The position numbers were made by a program, and so were the translations under genes. Positions 9,287 through 16,647 of a stretch of DNA of 64,000 bases are shown here, one piece after another (the first letter of the stretch is position 1; each line of letters begins with the position of its first letter). Location: the NCBI RefSeq assembly GCF_026340655.1, contig NZ_JAPEOZ010000001.1, forward strand, positions 1,798,001 to 1,862,000, read 5' to 3'. The notes under the pieces are model-generated. The model saw only the letters and a program-made list of their open reading frames with translations, was not told where the DNA came from and searched no databases. The DNA comes from Streptomyces sp. NBC_01275. GTDB taxonomy: Bacteria > Actinomycetota > Actinomycetes > Streptomycetales > Streptomycetaceae.

Positions 9287-9582
9287 CGGCTGCTCCTAGC
9301 GACGGGGGTGCGCGGAAGGTTACCGCCGGTATCCCCGGGATTGAAGATGAACATGCGTCACTTTTTGGAGTCGCCCCGTCCGACTGACGGCGGGCATCCG
9401 AAATCGGACGGCGCATCAGATCGCGCATCGGGCCGTGAAGGGGACGGTGAATCGGACGGTGAACGCAACGGTGAATCGGATGGAGCCGAATCGCCGGTCG
9501 ATACGTCTATTCGTCGACGTCCCCCAACGACGACGCCGAAGTGACCGAAGTACAGGTGCAGATGTGACGGAGGTGCAAGGCG
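9287..9582. other. Divergent intergenic region with 12-bp repeats
   Basis: About 296 nt between the divergent acylase gene and the zinc-finger protein gene. It holds three 12-bp tandem units (9441-9476) of the form GACGGTGAATCG within a wider run of CGGACGG/TGAATCG words. A 65-codon plus-strand frame (9347-9544, ATGAACATGCG start) covers the repeats and would give a Ser/Asp/Gly-rich peptide (DGESDGERNGES). It has no clear ribosome binding site, so I do not call it as a gene. Promoters for both flanking genes should lie here. Confidence 0.5.
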
Positions 9583-10191
9583 ATGGCCGGTTTCCGGAGT
9601 CTGGCGAGACAGGTGAGAGATCCGCGGTGCGATCTGGCCCTGCGGCGTTACTCGCTGCGCAAGTGCCTCGAGCGGTTCGCCCCTTACGGGCACAGGGCGA
9701 CCTGGGACCATCTGTGCTCCCGGGCCGGGTTCGGACCCGAGGACCGCTCCCCCGATCCTGCGCGGCTCGTGGCCGCGTTGGACGAGCTGGAGGAGGCCCG
9801 CGCGGTGTGGCTGGCCTACGAGGGCGAGTTCGCCGAACGCCGCAAGAAGGAGAAGCACGACGGGTTGCGCAGGCCCGGCTCCGTGGACGACTGGCACCGG
9901 CTGACCTGGGGCGGGTTCGGGGTGGCCTGGTGCGACGACCCCCGGGTCCACCCCGGTGAGGCCATGGCCGACGTGCTGCGCAAGCTGATCGCCGCGCTGG
10001 AGCGCGCGCCGGGGGCCTCCTGCCCGGTGTGCGGCGGCGATCGCCTGCTGTGGAAGTACGAACTGGACCATGAGCCGTCGGCGGGTCCGGTCTGTGTGGA
10101 CTGCGGAATCCTGGTCCCGCGGCCCGTGCTCACACCCGAGGCGCTGGCGTACGCCAGGCGCGGACGGCTGCTGGTGCCGATGTCGGCCTGA
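9583..10191 (+). CDS. Hypothetical protein with C-terminal zinc-finger-like motif
   Basis: A 202-aa soluble protein, basic in its first half. Near the C-terminus, CPVCGG and CVDCG are about 30 residues apart, a four-cysteine arrangement typical of a small zinc ribbon. The middle has a charged helical stretch (EGEFAERRKKEKHDG). GGAGGTG upstream supports the ATG at 9583. I do not recognise the family. Zinc binding is inferred from the cysteine spacing only. Confidence 0.75.
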   Translation: MAGFRSLARQVRDPRCDLALRRYSLRKCLERFAPYGHRATWDHLCSRAGFGPEDRSPDPARLVAALDELEEARAVWLAYEGEFAERRKKEKHDGLRRPGSVDDWHRLTWGGFGVAWCDDPRVHPGEAMADVLRKLIAALERAPGASCPVCGGDRLLWKYELDHEPSAGPVCVDCGILVPRPVLTPEALAYARRGRLLVPMSA

Positions 10192-10226
10192 GAGCACGCC
10201 GACCGGTGTCGGCCCGAGAGCACGCC

Positions 10227-10254
10227 GGGGGTGCGCAGGGGATGCCGCACCCCC
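10227..10254. terminator. Hairpin between convergent genes
   Basis: A perfect 9-bp stem, GGGGGTGCG paired with CGCACCCCC (10227-10235 and 10246-10254), followed by CTTCT. It sits in the gap between the convergent genes ending at 10191 and 10286 and can serve both. Just before it, GAGAGCACGCCG occurs twice. Confidence 0.75.
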
Positions 10255-10285
10255 CTTCTGGACCGGCGACGAGTGGTGTCGAAGT

Positions 10286-11050
10286 TCAGTCGGCGGTCGA
10301 AGCACTGCCCCAGTACGGGTGCGTCCAGCGCTCGTCGTAGGAGAGGGGGAGGAGTTCGGCGCGGGCGGCGAGGTCGGGCTCGCCCTGGGCGCGCAGGCGG
10401 ACCGCGCCGGGGCCGGCCAGCCAGTCGCGTAGTGCCGCGATACCGGCGTCCTCGCTGTCGTCGTACCAGAAGGAGAACGGGGAGTAGTCGGACAGCAGGT
10501 CGTAGAGCCAGACGTCGGTGCAGCGGGCCAGGTGCGCGTCGGCGACCGGGCCTTGGACCCACCCGTCCAGGAACGGGGTCACGGTCCCGGCGATCGTGGC
10601 GCAGGTCTCGAAGACGTCGTCGACGCCGTACGGCGGCTCGGGCGTCATGAGGGTGTCCTGCCACCAGGCGATCAGGAAGGCCTCGATCGCGGCGGACTGC
10701 TCGGCCGGCCAGGAACGCCAGCCCATCCGGCTCCACCCGTGGGGCGAATAGCCGATCGCGCTCAGGGTGCCGTCGGCCATAGACCGTGCCGCCTGCGGCA
10801 GCAGGCGCCGCATCGAGGCCGCGTGGTCGTCGAAGTGGTCGGCCACCTCGAAGAGGTAGTACCGCACCACGTCCACCGGCACGCGGGTGTACGGCGTGCG
10901 CAGATACGCGGTCTCCTCGGGCGCGTGGCAGTAGCCACAGCCGGTCTCGTTCGGGCTGGCGAAGCCGTTGAAGACCGTGTCGATGTCCGCGAGGGCGGCG
11001 GCAAGAGCGGGTGAGGACAAGGGAGTCGATCCCGTCAGGACTCCGCGCAC
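10286..11050 (-). CDS. Conserved hypothetical protein with a CGYCH motif
   Basis: A 254-aa protein rich in aromatic residues, without signal peptide or membrane span. Near residue 38 it has CGYCH. That is the c-type haem pattern CxxCH, but a cytoplasmic protein without export signal would not normally carry covalent haem, so a metal site is as likely. Other recurring features are WW, W-rich and DD/ED pairs. I do not recognise the family. The ATG at 11050 is the longest start; a GTG a few codons downstream is an alternative. Confidence 0.7.
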   Translation of the reverse strand: MRGVLTGSTPLSSPALAAALADIDTVFNGFASPNETGCGYCHAPEETAYLRTPYTRVPVDVVRYYLFEVADHFDDHAASMRRLLPQAARSMADGTLSAIGYSPHGWSRMGWRSWPAEQSAAIEAFLIAWWQDTLMTPEPPYGVDDVFETCATIAGTVTPFLDGWVQGPVADAHLARCTDVWLYDLLSDYSPFSFWYDDSEDAGIAALRDWLAGPGAVRLRAQGEPDLAARAELLPLSYDERWTHPYWGSASTAD

Positions 11051-11177
11051 GGCGTCGCCGCCGGCCGAAGAGGGCGACGCTACCAGCCGTTAATCGGGTC
11101 GCTCCACCTCTTTCCGGCGGGGAGAGTCGACGGTGATGAAACCCGCCTGAAGAGACCATGTGCCCGAAGGAGCCCGC

Positions 11178-12245
11178 ATGTCGACGCTGCGCGTCACCGC
11201 CGAAGTGCTGACCGTCCACGAACACCCCAACGCCGACGCCCTCGAACTGGCCCAGGTCGGCCTGTACCGGGCCGTCGTCGCCAAGGGCGCCTACCGCACC
11301 GGTGAGGCCGCTCTCTACATACCCGAGCAGTCGGTGCTTCCGGCCGAGCTGGTCGAGGAGCTGGGGCTGACCGGGCGGCTGGCGGGGAGCAGGTCGGACC
11401 GGGTGAAGGCGGTGCGGCTGCGGGGCGAGCTGTCACAGGGGATCGTGTGCCGGCCGCAGGCGCTGGCCGGCGTCGACCTGACACGGGCGGCGGAGGAGGG
11501 CACCGACTTCGCGGAACTGCTCGGCATCGTCAAGTGGGCGCCGCCGATCCCGCCGACGATGAGCGGCGACGTCGAGTCCGCGCCGGATCTGCTGCCCTGG
11601 GTCGACATCGAGAACATCCAGCGCTACCCGGACATCTTCACGCCCGGCGAGCCGGTGGTCCTCACCGAGAAGCTGCACGGATCGGCGTGCCTGCTGACGT
11701 ACCTCGCCGACGAGGGCCGGGTGTACGTGTCGTCGAAGGGCTTCGGCGCGAAGTCGCTGGCCCTCTCCGAGGACCCGCGGAACCTGTACTGGCGCGCCGT
11801 GCGCGGCCACGGCGTCCCCGAGGCCGCGGCCCGCCTCGCCGAACGACTGGGCGCGCGCCGGATCGGCGTCTTCGGCGAGGTGTACGGCGCGGGCGTGCAG
11901 GACCTGACCTACGGCGCGGACGGCCGCCGGGACACGCTCGGGTACGCCGTGTTCGACGTCTCCGCGGAGATCGACGGCACCGTGCGCTGGCTGGACGCGG
12001 CGGAGCTGCTGGACGGCGAACTTCCCCTGGTGCCAAGGCTGTTCGAGGGTCCCTACGACAGCGAACGCGTCCTGGAGATCGCCACCGGCCGCGAGACGGT
12101 GTCCGGTCGGGAGCTGCATCTGCGCGAGGGCGTGGTGATTCGCCCGACCGTCGAGCGGTACAGCCCGGTCACCGGCGGCAGGGCGATCGCCAAGGCGGTG
12201 AGCGGCGCGTACCTGACCCGGAAGGGCGGCACGGAGTACGAGTGA
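11178..12245 (+). CDS. RNA ligase, DRB0094/Rnl5-like
   Basis: A 355-aa ATP-dependent RNA ligase. The N-terminal about 100 residues form an OB-type module that resembles tRNA-binding domains (HPNADALELAQVG). The nucleotidyltransferase core follows, with motif I EKLHG whose Lys165 should carry AMP, motif III GVFGEVYG, motif IV EGVVIRP, and a basic motif V near the C-terminus. The layout fits the Deinococcus radiodurans DRB0094 family, which seals 3'-OH RNA strands in nicked duplexes. ATG 11178 has GAAGGA 6 nt upstream. It stands alone: no RNA repair partner such as Pnkp, Hen1 or RtcB is nearby. Confidence 0.87.
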   Translation: MSTLRVTAEVLTVHEHPNADALELAQVGLYRAVVAKGAYRTGEAALYIPEQSVLPAELVEELGLTGRLAGSRSDRVKAVRLRGELSQGIVCRPQALAGVDLTRAAEEGTDFAELLGIVKWAPPIPPTMSGDVESAPDLLPWVDIENIQRYPDIFTPGEPVVLTEKLHGSACLLTYLADEGRVYVSSKGFGAKSLALSEDPRNLYWRAVRGHGVPEAAARLAERLGARRIGVFGEVYGAGVQDLTYGADGRRDTLGYAVFDVSAEIDGTVRWLDAAELLDGELPLVPRLFEGPYDSERVLEIATGRETVSGRELHLREGVVIRPTVERYSPVTGGRAIAKAVSGAYLTRKGGTEYE

Positions 12246-12525
12246 GGGGACCTGGCGGGGGCCGATGGGGGAAGGTCGGCTGAGGATGTCGGCCGGGGCG
12301 TCGGCGGGGGCATGGGCAGGGGACGTCGGCGGGGGGGCGGTCGCAGGGGTGGCGCACGCCCCGGCACCCTCCGCGGTCGCTCAGCGGCAGCGGAGGGGAC
12401 CTGACGGGGGGCCGACGGGGAATGTCGGCTGGGGCGTCGGCGGGGGAGCCGTCGCAGGGGTGGGCGCACGCCCCGGCGGCCTCCACAGTCGCCCCGGCGG
12501 CCTCCCCGGTCGTTCAGCGGCAGCC
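12243..12525. repeat. Diverged tandem duplication reaching into the soxR 3' end
   Basis: A block from about 12243 to 12393 and a block from about 12394 to 12525 share a long collinear series of words: GAGGGGACCTG, CCGA(T/C)GGGG, GGGCGTCGGCGGGGG, GGTCGCAGGGGTGG or close, GCGCACGCCCCGGC, and CGGTCG(C/T)TCAGCGGCAGC. The second copy contains the soxR stop codon and last codons; the first contains the same words as an orphan. It looks like an old duplication of the soxR terminator region, now drifting. Confidence 0.7.
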
Positions 12526-13071
12526 GCCCGGCGTCTCCGGCGCCGCCTTCCCCGTAGGCGACCCCGCCCGAGGCGTCGCAGGGGCCGGCCGGCGATTCCC
12601 GCTCCCCCGCCCGGTCTTCTTCTCCACCAGCAGGCGGGAGCCCGACCGGCGTTCGCCGAAGGCGTCGTCGGGGTTGGAGAGGACGCAGGTGTCGAGGGAG
12701 AGGCAGCCGCAGCCGATGCAGTCGGTGAGGTGGTCGCGCAGGCGGTTGAGCTGCTTGATGCGTTCGTCCAGTTCGGCGCGCCAGGCCTCGGAGAGGCGGG
12801 CCCAGTCCTCGCGGGTGGGGGTGCGCTCCTCGGGGAGTTCGGCGAGCGCCTCGCGGATCGTGGCGAGCGGGATGCCGACCCGCTGGGCGGCCCGGACGAA
12901 GGCGACCCTGCGGAGCGCGTCCCGGTGGTAGCGGCGTTGGTTGCCCGTGGTGCGGCGGCTGCTGATCAGGCCCTTGGTCTCGTAGAAGTGCAGGGCGGAG
13001 ACCGCGGCGCCGCTGCGGGCGGAGAGCTGGCCGACCGTGAGCTCGTGGATCGTCTCGGGAATCTGGGGCAC
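12514..13071 (-). CDS. soxR: SoxR redox-sensing MerR-family regulator
   Basis: A 185-aa MerR-type activator. The N-terminal winged helix covers about residues 12-80 (LSARSGAAVSALHFYETKGL). The [2Fe-2S] ligands are Cys118, Cys121, Cys123 and Cys129 with the exact SoxR spacing C-x2-C-x-C-x5-C. In Streptomyces SoxR responds to redox-active compounds such as actinorhodin rather than superoxide (known for the family). The GTG at 13071 gives the usual MPQIPE start. It is divergent from the MaoC gene. The Arg/Pro/Gly-rich C-terminal tail of about 35 residues falls partly in a DNA duplication. Confidence 0.95.
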   Translation of the reverse strand: MPQIPETIHELTVGQLSARSGAAVSALHFYETKGLISSRRTTGNQRRYHRDALRRVAFVRAAQRVGIPLATIREALAELPEERTPTREDWARLSEAWRAELDERIKQLNRLRDHLTDCIGCGCLSLDTCVLSNPDDAFGERRSGSRLLVEKKTGRGSGNRRPAPATPRAGSPTGKAAPETPGGCR

Positions 13072-13109
13072 CCCTCGAACCCTACCCACCGCGTCACACC
13101 CGGGATCCG

Positions 13110-13152
13110 TTGACAGCGGCCCCGCACCCGACCATGCTAAGCAGTTGCTTAG
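13110..13152 (+). promoter_or_regulatory. maoC promoter with overlapping TetR-type operator
   Basis: TTGACA at 13110-13115 is followed about 18 nt later by ATGCTA as a -10 candidate. Overlapping it, CTAAGCAGTTGCTTAG (13137-13152) is a perfect 7-bp inverted repeat with a 2-bp centre, ending 22 nt before the maoC ATG. A repressor bound here would cover the -10 and start site. The adjacent tetR (13650-14276) is the natural candidate. Confidence 0.7.
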
Positions 13153-13174
13153 ACATCGCACGAGAGGCCGGGAC

Positions 13175-13636
13175 ATGGCAGAGCCGAGGATCTTCACGTC
13201 CGTCGACGAACTGAGGTCGGCGGTGGGCGAGCAGTTGGGGTACACGGACTGGCTGGACGTCGACCAGAAGCGGATCGACCTGTTCGCGGAGGCCACCGGC
13301 GACCACCAGTGGATCCATGTCGATCCGGAGAAGGCCGCCGCCGGCCCGTTCGGGACCACCATCGCGCACGGGTATCTGACCCTCTCGCTGCTGCCGCTCT
13401 TCGGGCCCCAGCTGATCGAGGTCGAGGGCGTGAAGATGGGCGTCAACTACGGGACGAACAAGGTGCGCTTCCCCGCGCCCGTCCCGGTCGGCTCCCGGCT
13501 GCGCGCGACGGCGACGATCACCGGCGTCGACGACGTGGCCGGCGGCGTCCAGGTCAGCGTCGCCTTCACCGTCGAGCGCGAGGGCGGGGACAAGCCGGTG
13601 TGCGTGGCGGAGTCCGTGTCCCGGTACTACCTGTAA
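13175..13636 (+). CDS. MaoC family dehydratase / (R)-enoyl-CoA hydratase
   Basis: A 153-aa single-hotdog MaoC protein. The catalytic Asp/His region reads FAEATGDHQWIHVDPEKA (about residues 37-54), followed by GTTIAHGYLTLSLLP, which matches the hydratase-2 motif. Such enzymes hydrate trans-2-enoyl-CoA to (R)-3-hydroxyacyl-CoA. ATG 13175 follows GAGAGG. The gene has its own promoter/operator and is convergent with the TetR gene that probably controls it. The pathway is likely fatty or branched acyl-CoA breakdown. Confidence 0.93.
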   Translation: MAEPRIFTSVDELRSAVGEQLGYTDWLDVDQKRIDLFAEATGDHQWIHVDPEKAAAGPFGTTIAHGYLTLSLLPLFGPQLIEVEGVKMGVNYGTNKVRFPAPVPVGSRLRATATITGVDDVAGGVQVSVAFTVEREGGDKPVCVAESVSRYYL

Positions 13637-13649
13637 CCGCACGTGGGCG

Positions 13650-14276
13650 TCACTTCGCCGCGCCCACCATCCGCAGCACGAGGTCGGCGTACAGCGCGCC
13701 GACCTCGTCGGGCGTGCGGGGGCCGTCGACGTTGAACCAGCGGGCCACGTCGATGCAGAGGGACAGCACGGCGAGGGTGGTGCCGTGGACGTCCAGGACG
13801 GCGAACTCGCCGCTCGCCGCGCCCTCCTCGATGATCCCGCGCACCTCGGCGTCGACCTTCCGACGCAGGTCGAGGATCTCGGCGCGGGCCTCGGGTCCGA
13901 GCGCGTCGAGTTCGTACTGGACGACGCGTGCGGTGGTGCGCCGCCCGGCGTGCCAGCGGACGAAGGAGCTGACGGCCTCCGCGAGGCGCTGTGTGGCGGT
14001 GCCCTCGGCGCTCGCGGCCGTCCGCAGGATGCCCAGCGCGCGGTCGTGACCGATCCGGCTGATGCGGTGGAGCAGCTCTTCCTTGGTCTTGTAGTGGATG
14101 TAGAGGGCGGCCGGGCTCATCCCCGCGCGGCCCGCGATGTCACGGGTCGTCGTCGCGTGGTAGCCGCGCTCGGCGAAGGCCTCCACGGCGGCGACCAGCA
14201 GCCGCCGGGCCGCGTCAGGGGTGACCTCTTCCCACGGCTCGATCTCGCCGTCGGCCGTCTCCTCCGCCGTACTCAT
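13650..14276 (-). CDS. TetR family transcriptional regulator
   Basis: A 208-aa TetR regulator with an acidic leader of about 20 residues, then the helix-turn-helix (TTTRDIAGRAGMSPAALYIHYKTKEELL, about residues 42-70). The C-terminal domain is of the fatty-acid-metabolism regulator kind. Its stop is 13 nt from the stop of the convergent maoC gene. It is likely to act at the CTAAGCA palindrome before maoC (inference from proximity). Confidence 0.9.
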   Translation of the reverse strand: MSTAEETADGEIEPWEEVTPDAARRLLVAAVEAFAERGYHATTTRDIAGRAGMSPAALYIHYKTKEELLHRISRIGHDRALGILRTAASAEGTATQRLAEAVSSFVRWHAGRRTTARVVQYELDALGPEARAEILDLRRKVDAEVRGIIEEGAASGEFAVLDVHGTTLAVLSLCIDVARWFNVDGPRTPDEVGALYADLVLRMVGAAK

Positions 14277-14348
14277 CGCTGACTCGCCCCTCTCGGTACA
14301 GGAGCTACACCATACCGCCGAAGGTGAGCGCCCGCTTAGAGTGCCTGC

Positions 14349-14636
14349 TCAGATCTTCTCGAAGGGGTCGTGGTCGGCCAGGAGCTTCTCCAGGCGGGCC
14401 TGGTCCACCCGGCTCACGATCTGCCCGGCCTCCTGGCGGTCGCGGATCACCTTCGCCAGCGTGAAGGCGGAGGTCACCAGATACAGGACGGCGATCGCCA
14501 GGAAGCCGCGCACCCAGGCGTCGGTGTGGAGGTTGTAGATGCCGATGGCGGTGGCCGCGACGGCGATGCCGAAGGAGGCGACGGCCTGTCCGTAGAACGC
14601 CGCCGTGCTCTGCTGCTTGACCGGTGTCTCACTCAT
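14349..14636 (-). CDS. YiaA/YiaB family inner membrane protein
   Basis: A 95-aa membrane protein with two hydrophobic spans (about residues 12-32 and 38-60), linked by IYNLHTDAWVRGF, the hallmark of the yiaA/B domain. A charged cytoplasmic C-terminal tail follows. The function of the family is unknown. The ATG at 14636 gives the usual short leader; the longer open frame is not needed. No clear operon partner. Confidence 0.85.
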   Translation of the reverse strand: MSETPVKQQSTAAFYGQAVASFGIAVAATAIGIYNLHTDAWVRGFLAIAVLYLVTSAFTLAKVIRDRQEAGQIVSRVDQARLEKLLADHDPFEKI

Positions 14637-14695
14637 GGGGAGAAGCTTCGCCGGATGTGGCCGCCGGCACATCCGTCCTCCTACTCAGAAGGTAC

Positions 14696-15850
14696 TCAGA
14701 ACGCCGAAACCCCTGTCAGCGCCCGCCCGATGACCAGTTTCTGGATCTGGCTCGTGCCCTCGTAGAGGGTCATCACCCGGGCGTCGCGCAGGAGTTTCCC
14801 GGCCGGGTACTCGTCGATGTAGCCGTAGCCGCCGAAGACCTGGAGGGCGTTGTTCGCGGCGCGGACGGCGGCCTCGGAGGCGAACAGCTTGGCCTTGGAG
14901 GACTCGGTGGCGAAGGGCAGGCCCCGGTCGATCAGGTCGGCGACGCGCCAGGTCAGCAGGCGCGCGGCGTCGACGTCGACCGCGATGTCGGTGATCAGCT
15001 CCTGGACGAGCTGGTGGTGGGCGATGGTCTTCCCGAACTGCTCGCGCTCTCCGGCGTACTTCACGGCCGCGTCCAGGGCGGCCTGGGCTATCCCCACGCA
15101 GCCCGCCGCGACCGACATCCGGCCCTTGGCCAGCGCCGACATGGCGACCGAGAAGCCCTTGCCCTCCTCGCCCAGCAGCGCGGAGGCGGGCACGCGGACG
15201 TCGTCCAGGACGAGTTCGGCGGTCGCCTGGCCGCGCAGGCCGAGCTTGCCGTGGAGGGTGCGGCGGCTCAGGCCGGGAGTGTCGGTGGGGACGAGGAACG
15301 CGGAGACGCCCTTGTGGCCGGGGGCGTCGGTGGAGCGGGCGAAGAGGAGGACCACGTCGGCCCAGGTGCCGTTGGTGATGAACGTCTTCGCGCCGTTGAT
15401 GACGTAGTCCGCGCCGTCGCGGACCGCGCGGGTGGTCAGGTTGCCCGCGTCGGATCCGGTGCCGGGCTCGGTGAGGCCGAAGCAGCCGAGCTGCTCGCCG
15501 GAGGTCAGCCCCGGCAGCCAGCGCCGCTTCTGCTCCTGACTCCCCCAGCCGGCGATGGACTTGGCGACCAGGCCGAGGGAGACGGAGACGATCCCGCGCA
15601 CGGACGAGTCCCCACGGCCCAGCTCCTCCGTGACCAGGCAGTACGCGAGGTGGTCGCCGCCCGAGCCGCCGTACTCCTCGTCGATCGTCAGGCCCAGGAA
15701 ACCGACTGCGCCGAGTTTCTTCACGATGCCCCGGTCGACCTCCTCGGCGCGGTCCCAGGCGACGACGTGCGGGGCGATCTCGCGGTCCACGAAGTCCTTC
15801 GCGAGCTGCCGCACGGCCTCCTGCTCCTCGCTGAGCCCCAGGTTCACCAC
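14696..15850 (-). CDS. Acyl-CoA dehydrogenase
   Basis: A 384-aa FAD-dependent acyl-CoA dehydrogenase that puts a trans-2 double bond into an acyl-CoA. It has the N-terminal helical domain, the FAD contacts CFGLTEPGTGSDAGN and FITNG near residues 123-160, and the C-terminal domain with catalytic Glu364 in LYEGTSQIQ, the short-chain/medium-chain position. The GTG at 15850 follows GAGGTGG. It is divergent from the tetR gene at 15957 across a 19-bp palindrome. Substrate length is not certain; a short-branched-chain or butyryl-type enzyme is likely. Confidence 0.94.
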   Translation of the reverse strand: MVNLGLSEEQEAVRQLAKDFVDREIAPHVVAWDRAEEVDRGIVKKLGAVGFLGLTIDEEYGGSGGDHLAYCLVTEELGRGDSSVRGIVSVSLGLVAKSIAGWGSQEQKRRWLPGLTSGEQLGCFGLTEPGTGSDAGNLTTRAVRDGADYVINGAKTFITNGTWADVVLLFARSTDAPGHKGVSAFLVPTDTPGLSRRTLHGKLGLRGQATAELVLDDVRVPASALLGEEGKGFSVAMSALAKGRMSVAAGCVGIAQAALDAAVKYAGEREQFGKTIAHHQLVQELITDIAVDVDAARLLTWRVADLIDRGLPFATESSKAKLFASEAAVRAANNALQVFGGYGYIDEYPAGKLLRDARVMTLYEGTSQIQKLVIGRALTGVSAF

Positions 15851-15910
15851 GAGACCACCTCACTGAAGAAGGCTTTGCGGCCGCTTTGCAGCCGCTTGCA
15901 GCCGGACCTT

Positions 15911-15929
15911 AAATTAGCACTGCTAGTTT
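15911..15929. promoter_or_regulatory. TetR operator, 19-bp palindrome
   Basis: AAATTAGCACTGCTAGTTT: 9-bp arms with one mismatch around a central C, midway between the divergent acyl-CoA dehydrogenase and tetR genes. A near copy with the same arm pattern lies before the aldehyde dehydrogenase gene at 21285-21303. It is probably bound by the TetR encoded at 15957. Confidence 0.72.
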
Positions 15930-15943
15930 TCGTTGCGCAGCCC

Positions 15944-15959
15944 TACTATGTGCGCCATG
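15944..15959 (+). promoter_or_regulatory. -10 element giving a leaderless tetR transcript
   Basis: TACTAT at 15944-15949 is a good -10 hexamer. A start site 7 nt downstream would coincide with the ATG at 15957, so the tetR mRNA is probably leaderless, as is common in Streptomyces. No Shine-Dalgarno sequence is visible. The 19-bp operator covers the -35 region. Confidence 0.5.
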
Positions 15960-16589
15960 GCCCGACCGCGCAAGCCCTTGCTCAGCACCGACCGGATCGT
16001 CGACACCGCCCGGGCGCTCGTGGACGCGGAGGGGCTGGCGGCGCTCTCCACGCGTCGGCTCGCCGCCGAGCTGGGGGTGAGCGGGCCCTCGCTCTACAAC
16101 CACTTCCGCACCAAGGACGAGATCCTGGAGGCCGTCGCCGACTCGGTGAGCGCCCAGGTCGACCTGTCGATGTTCGAGGACGGCCGGGAGTGGCGGACCT
16201 CGCTGCACGACTGGGCCGTCTCCTACCGGGCCGCCCTGCGCGACCACCCGAACATCGTCCCGGTCCTCGCCCAGGGGCCCGGCCGCCGCCCGGCCGGGCT
16301 GCGCCTCGCCGACGCCGTCTACGGCGCGATGGTCGCGGCCGGCTGGCCGCCCGCGCAGGCCACCTCCATCGGCGCGCTGATGCGCTACTTCATCATGGGC
16401 TCCGCGCTCGGCTCGTTCGCCGGCGGCTTCGTCGACGACCAGAGCGCGTACGACCCCGCCGACTACCCCCATCTCGGCCAGGCGCACCTCCTCGCCGAGC
16501 AGCAGGAGAAGATCGACGAGCGGGCGTTCGAGACGGGGCTGACGGCCCTGCTGGACGGGCTGGCGCAGCAGTACGAGGGGCTCGACTAG
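15957..16589 (+). CDS. TetR family transcriptional regulator (TetR_C type)
   Basis: A 210-aa TetR regulator starting MARPRKPLLS. Its helix-turn-helix LSTRRLAAELGVSGPSLYNHFRTKDEIL lies at about residues 28-55, and a TetR-class C-terminal domain follows. It is divergent from the acyl-CoA dehydrogenase. The palindrome between them recurs in front of the aldehyde/alcohol dehydrogenase operon, so this repressor is the best candidate for controlling both. An in-frame ATG 9 nt upstream is possible but overlaps the -10 element. Confidence 0.9.
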   Translation: MARPRKPLLSTDRIVDTARALVDAEGLAALSTRRLAAELGVSGPSLYNHFRTKDEILEAVADSVSAQVDLSMFEDGREWRTSLHDWAVSYRAALRDHPNIVPVLAQGPGRRPAGLRLADAVYGAMVAAGWPPAQATSIGALMRYFIMGSALGSFAGGFVDDQSAYDPADYPHLGQAHLLAEQQEKIDERAFETGLTALLDGLAQQYEGLD

Positions 16590-16647
16590 GGCAGGTCCCA
16601 GGACGGTTCGGCGGGGGCCGAAGCGTCCGGGGCGCATGCTGGACCGC

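Noticed and set aside
13037..13174. Longer start for the MaoC gene
   Set aside because: The added 46 codons run through the soxR/maoC promoter and operator; ATG 13175 gives the usual family start.
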